A stretch of 6,266 bases of DNA from the NCBI GenBank assembly GCA_937915065.1, contig CALDMR010000062.1, positions 1 to 6,266 on the forward strand, in the 5' to 3' direction. Both the position numbers and the translations under genes were made by a program. Shown in pieces: positions 6,136 through 6,266 of this stretch (its first letter is position 1; each line of letters starts with the position of its first letter). This DNA is from an uncultured Clostridia bacterium (lineage in GTDB: Bacteria > Bacillota > Clostridia > Oscillospirales > Oscillospiraceae). The notes beneath the pieces are model-generated. The model was not told where the DNA came from. It made no database searches and saw only the letters and a program-made list of their open reading frames with translations.

Positions 6136-6266
6136 TCAGCGCTCCACAAAGCCGACTTTCTTGTAGACCTTGCGCAGCGTTTTATTGGCCACATAAGAAG
6201 CGCGCTCCGCACCGGCGCGGTAGATACCTTCCAAATAGTCCTTGTCCGCCAGAATACGTTCCGTCT
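6136..6266 (-). CDS. trpS: Tryptophanyl-tRNA synthetase, C-terminal 42 residues only
   Basis: The frame enters from the right edge and ends at TGA (6136-6138). The 42 visible residues begin TERILADKDYLEGIYRAG and end KTLRKVYKKVGFVER. The pattern of a short helix ending AGAERA, then A-x-KTLRKVYKKVGF, is the typical C-terminus of bacterial TrpS, part of the helical domain that binds the tRNA anticodon. The HIGH and KMSKS motifs of this class I synthetase lie outside the window, so the call rests on the tail alone. Only 35 bases separate its stop from the tagO start, and they hold the tagO ribosome binding site and no terminator. It is therefore probably the upstream member of the same transcription unit. 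The operon promoter, and any T-box leader controlling trpS, would be beyond the window. Confidence 0.82.
   Translation of the reverse strand, partial: TERILADKDYLEGIYRAGAERASYVANKTLRKVYKKVGFVER

Overview
This 6.3 kb window reads as ordinary chromosome from a moderately GC-rich, low-oxygen Firmicute. A clostridial gut bacterium of the Oscillospirales type is the best guess. The grounds are strong GGAGG-type ribosome binding sites, a TagO/MnaA pair of the Gram-positive wall-polymer type, a citrate synthase of about 455 residues with a long N-terminal extension, and protein sequences that look clostridial. The taxonomic call is an inference from protein character. All six recognisable genes lie on the minus strand, so transcription runs from the right edge to the left edge.

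Right to left: the last 42 codons of a tryptophanyl-tRNA synthetase (trpS) enter at the right edge. A polyprenyl-phosphate GlcNAc-1-phosphate transferase of the TagO/WecA family follows after 35 bases. Next comes a non-hydrolysing UDP-GlcNAc 2-epimerase (WecB/MnaA), then, after 30 bases, a 254-residue membrane-anchored protein of unknown function with a possible LolA-like extracytoplasmic domain. No terminator is visible between these four genes. A clear GC-rich hairpin followed by a T-rich run closes the group at 2871-2901, so they probably form one transcription unit.

The two sugar enzymes fit together. TagO makes undecaprenyl-PP-GlcNAc, and the epimerase supplies UDP-ManNAc, the next sugar of a teichoic-acid-type linkage unit or of another secondary wall polymer. 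The ManNAc transferase (TagA-like) is not in the window. The anchored protein downstream is a plausible envelope partner, from gene position only.

Beyond the terminator lies a MATE-family multidrug/metabolite exporter whose start codon is so close to the terminator that no promoter fits between them. After it come a short AT-rich gap carrying a near-consensus sigma-A promoter and a nearly complete citrate synthase that runs off the left edge within one codon of its expected C-terminus.

Gene density is close to complete. The largest gap is 96 bases, and there are no mobile elements, CRISPR repeats, tRNA or rRNA genes. I see no clear undescribed system. The points most worth a second look are the anchored LolA-like protein in the wall-polymer operon and the unexplained expression signals of the MATE gene, including an operator-like palindrome just upstream.
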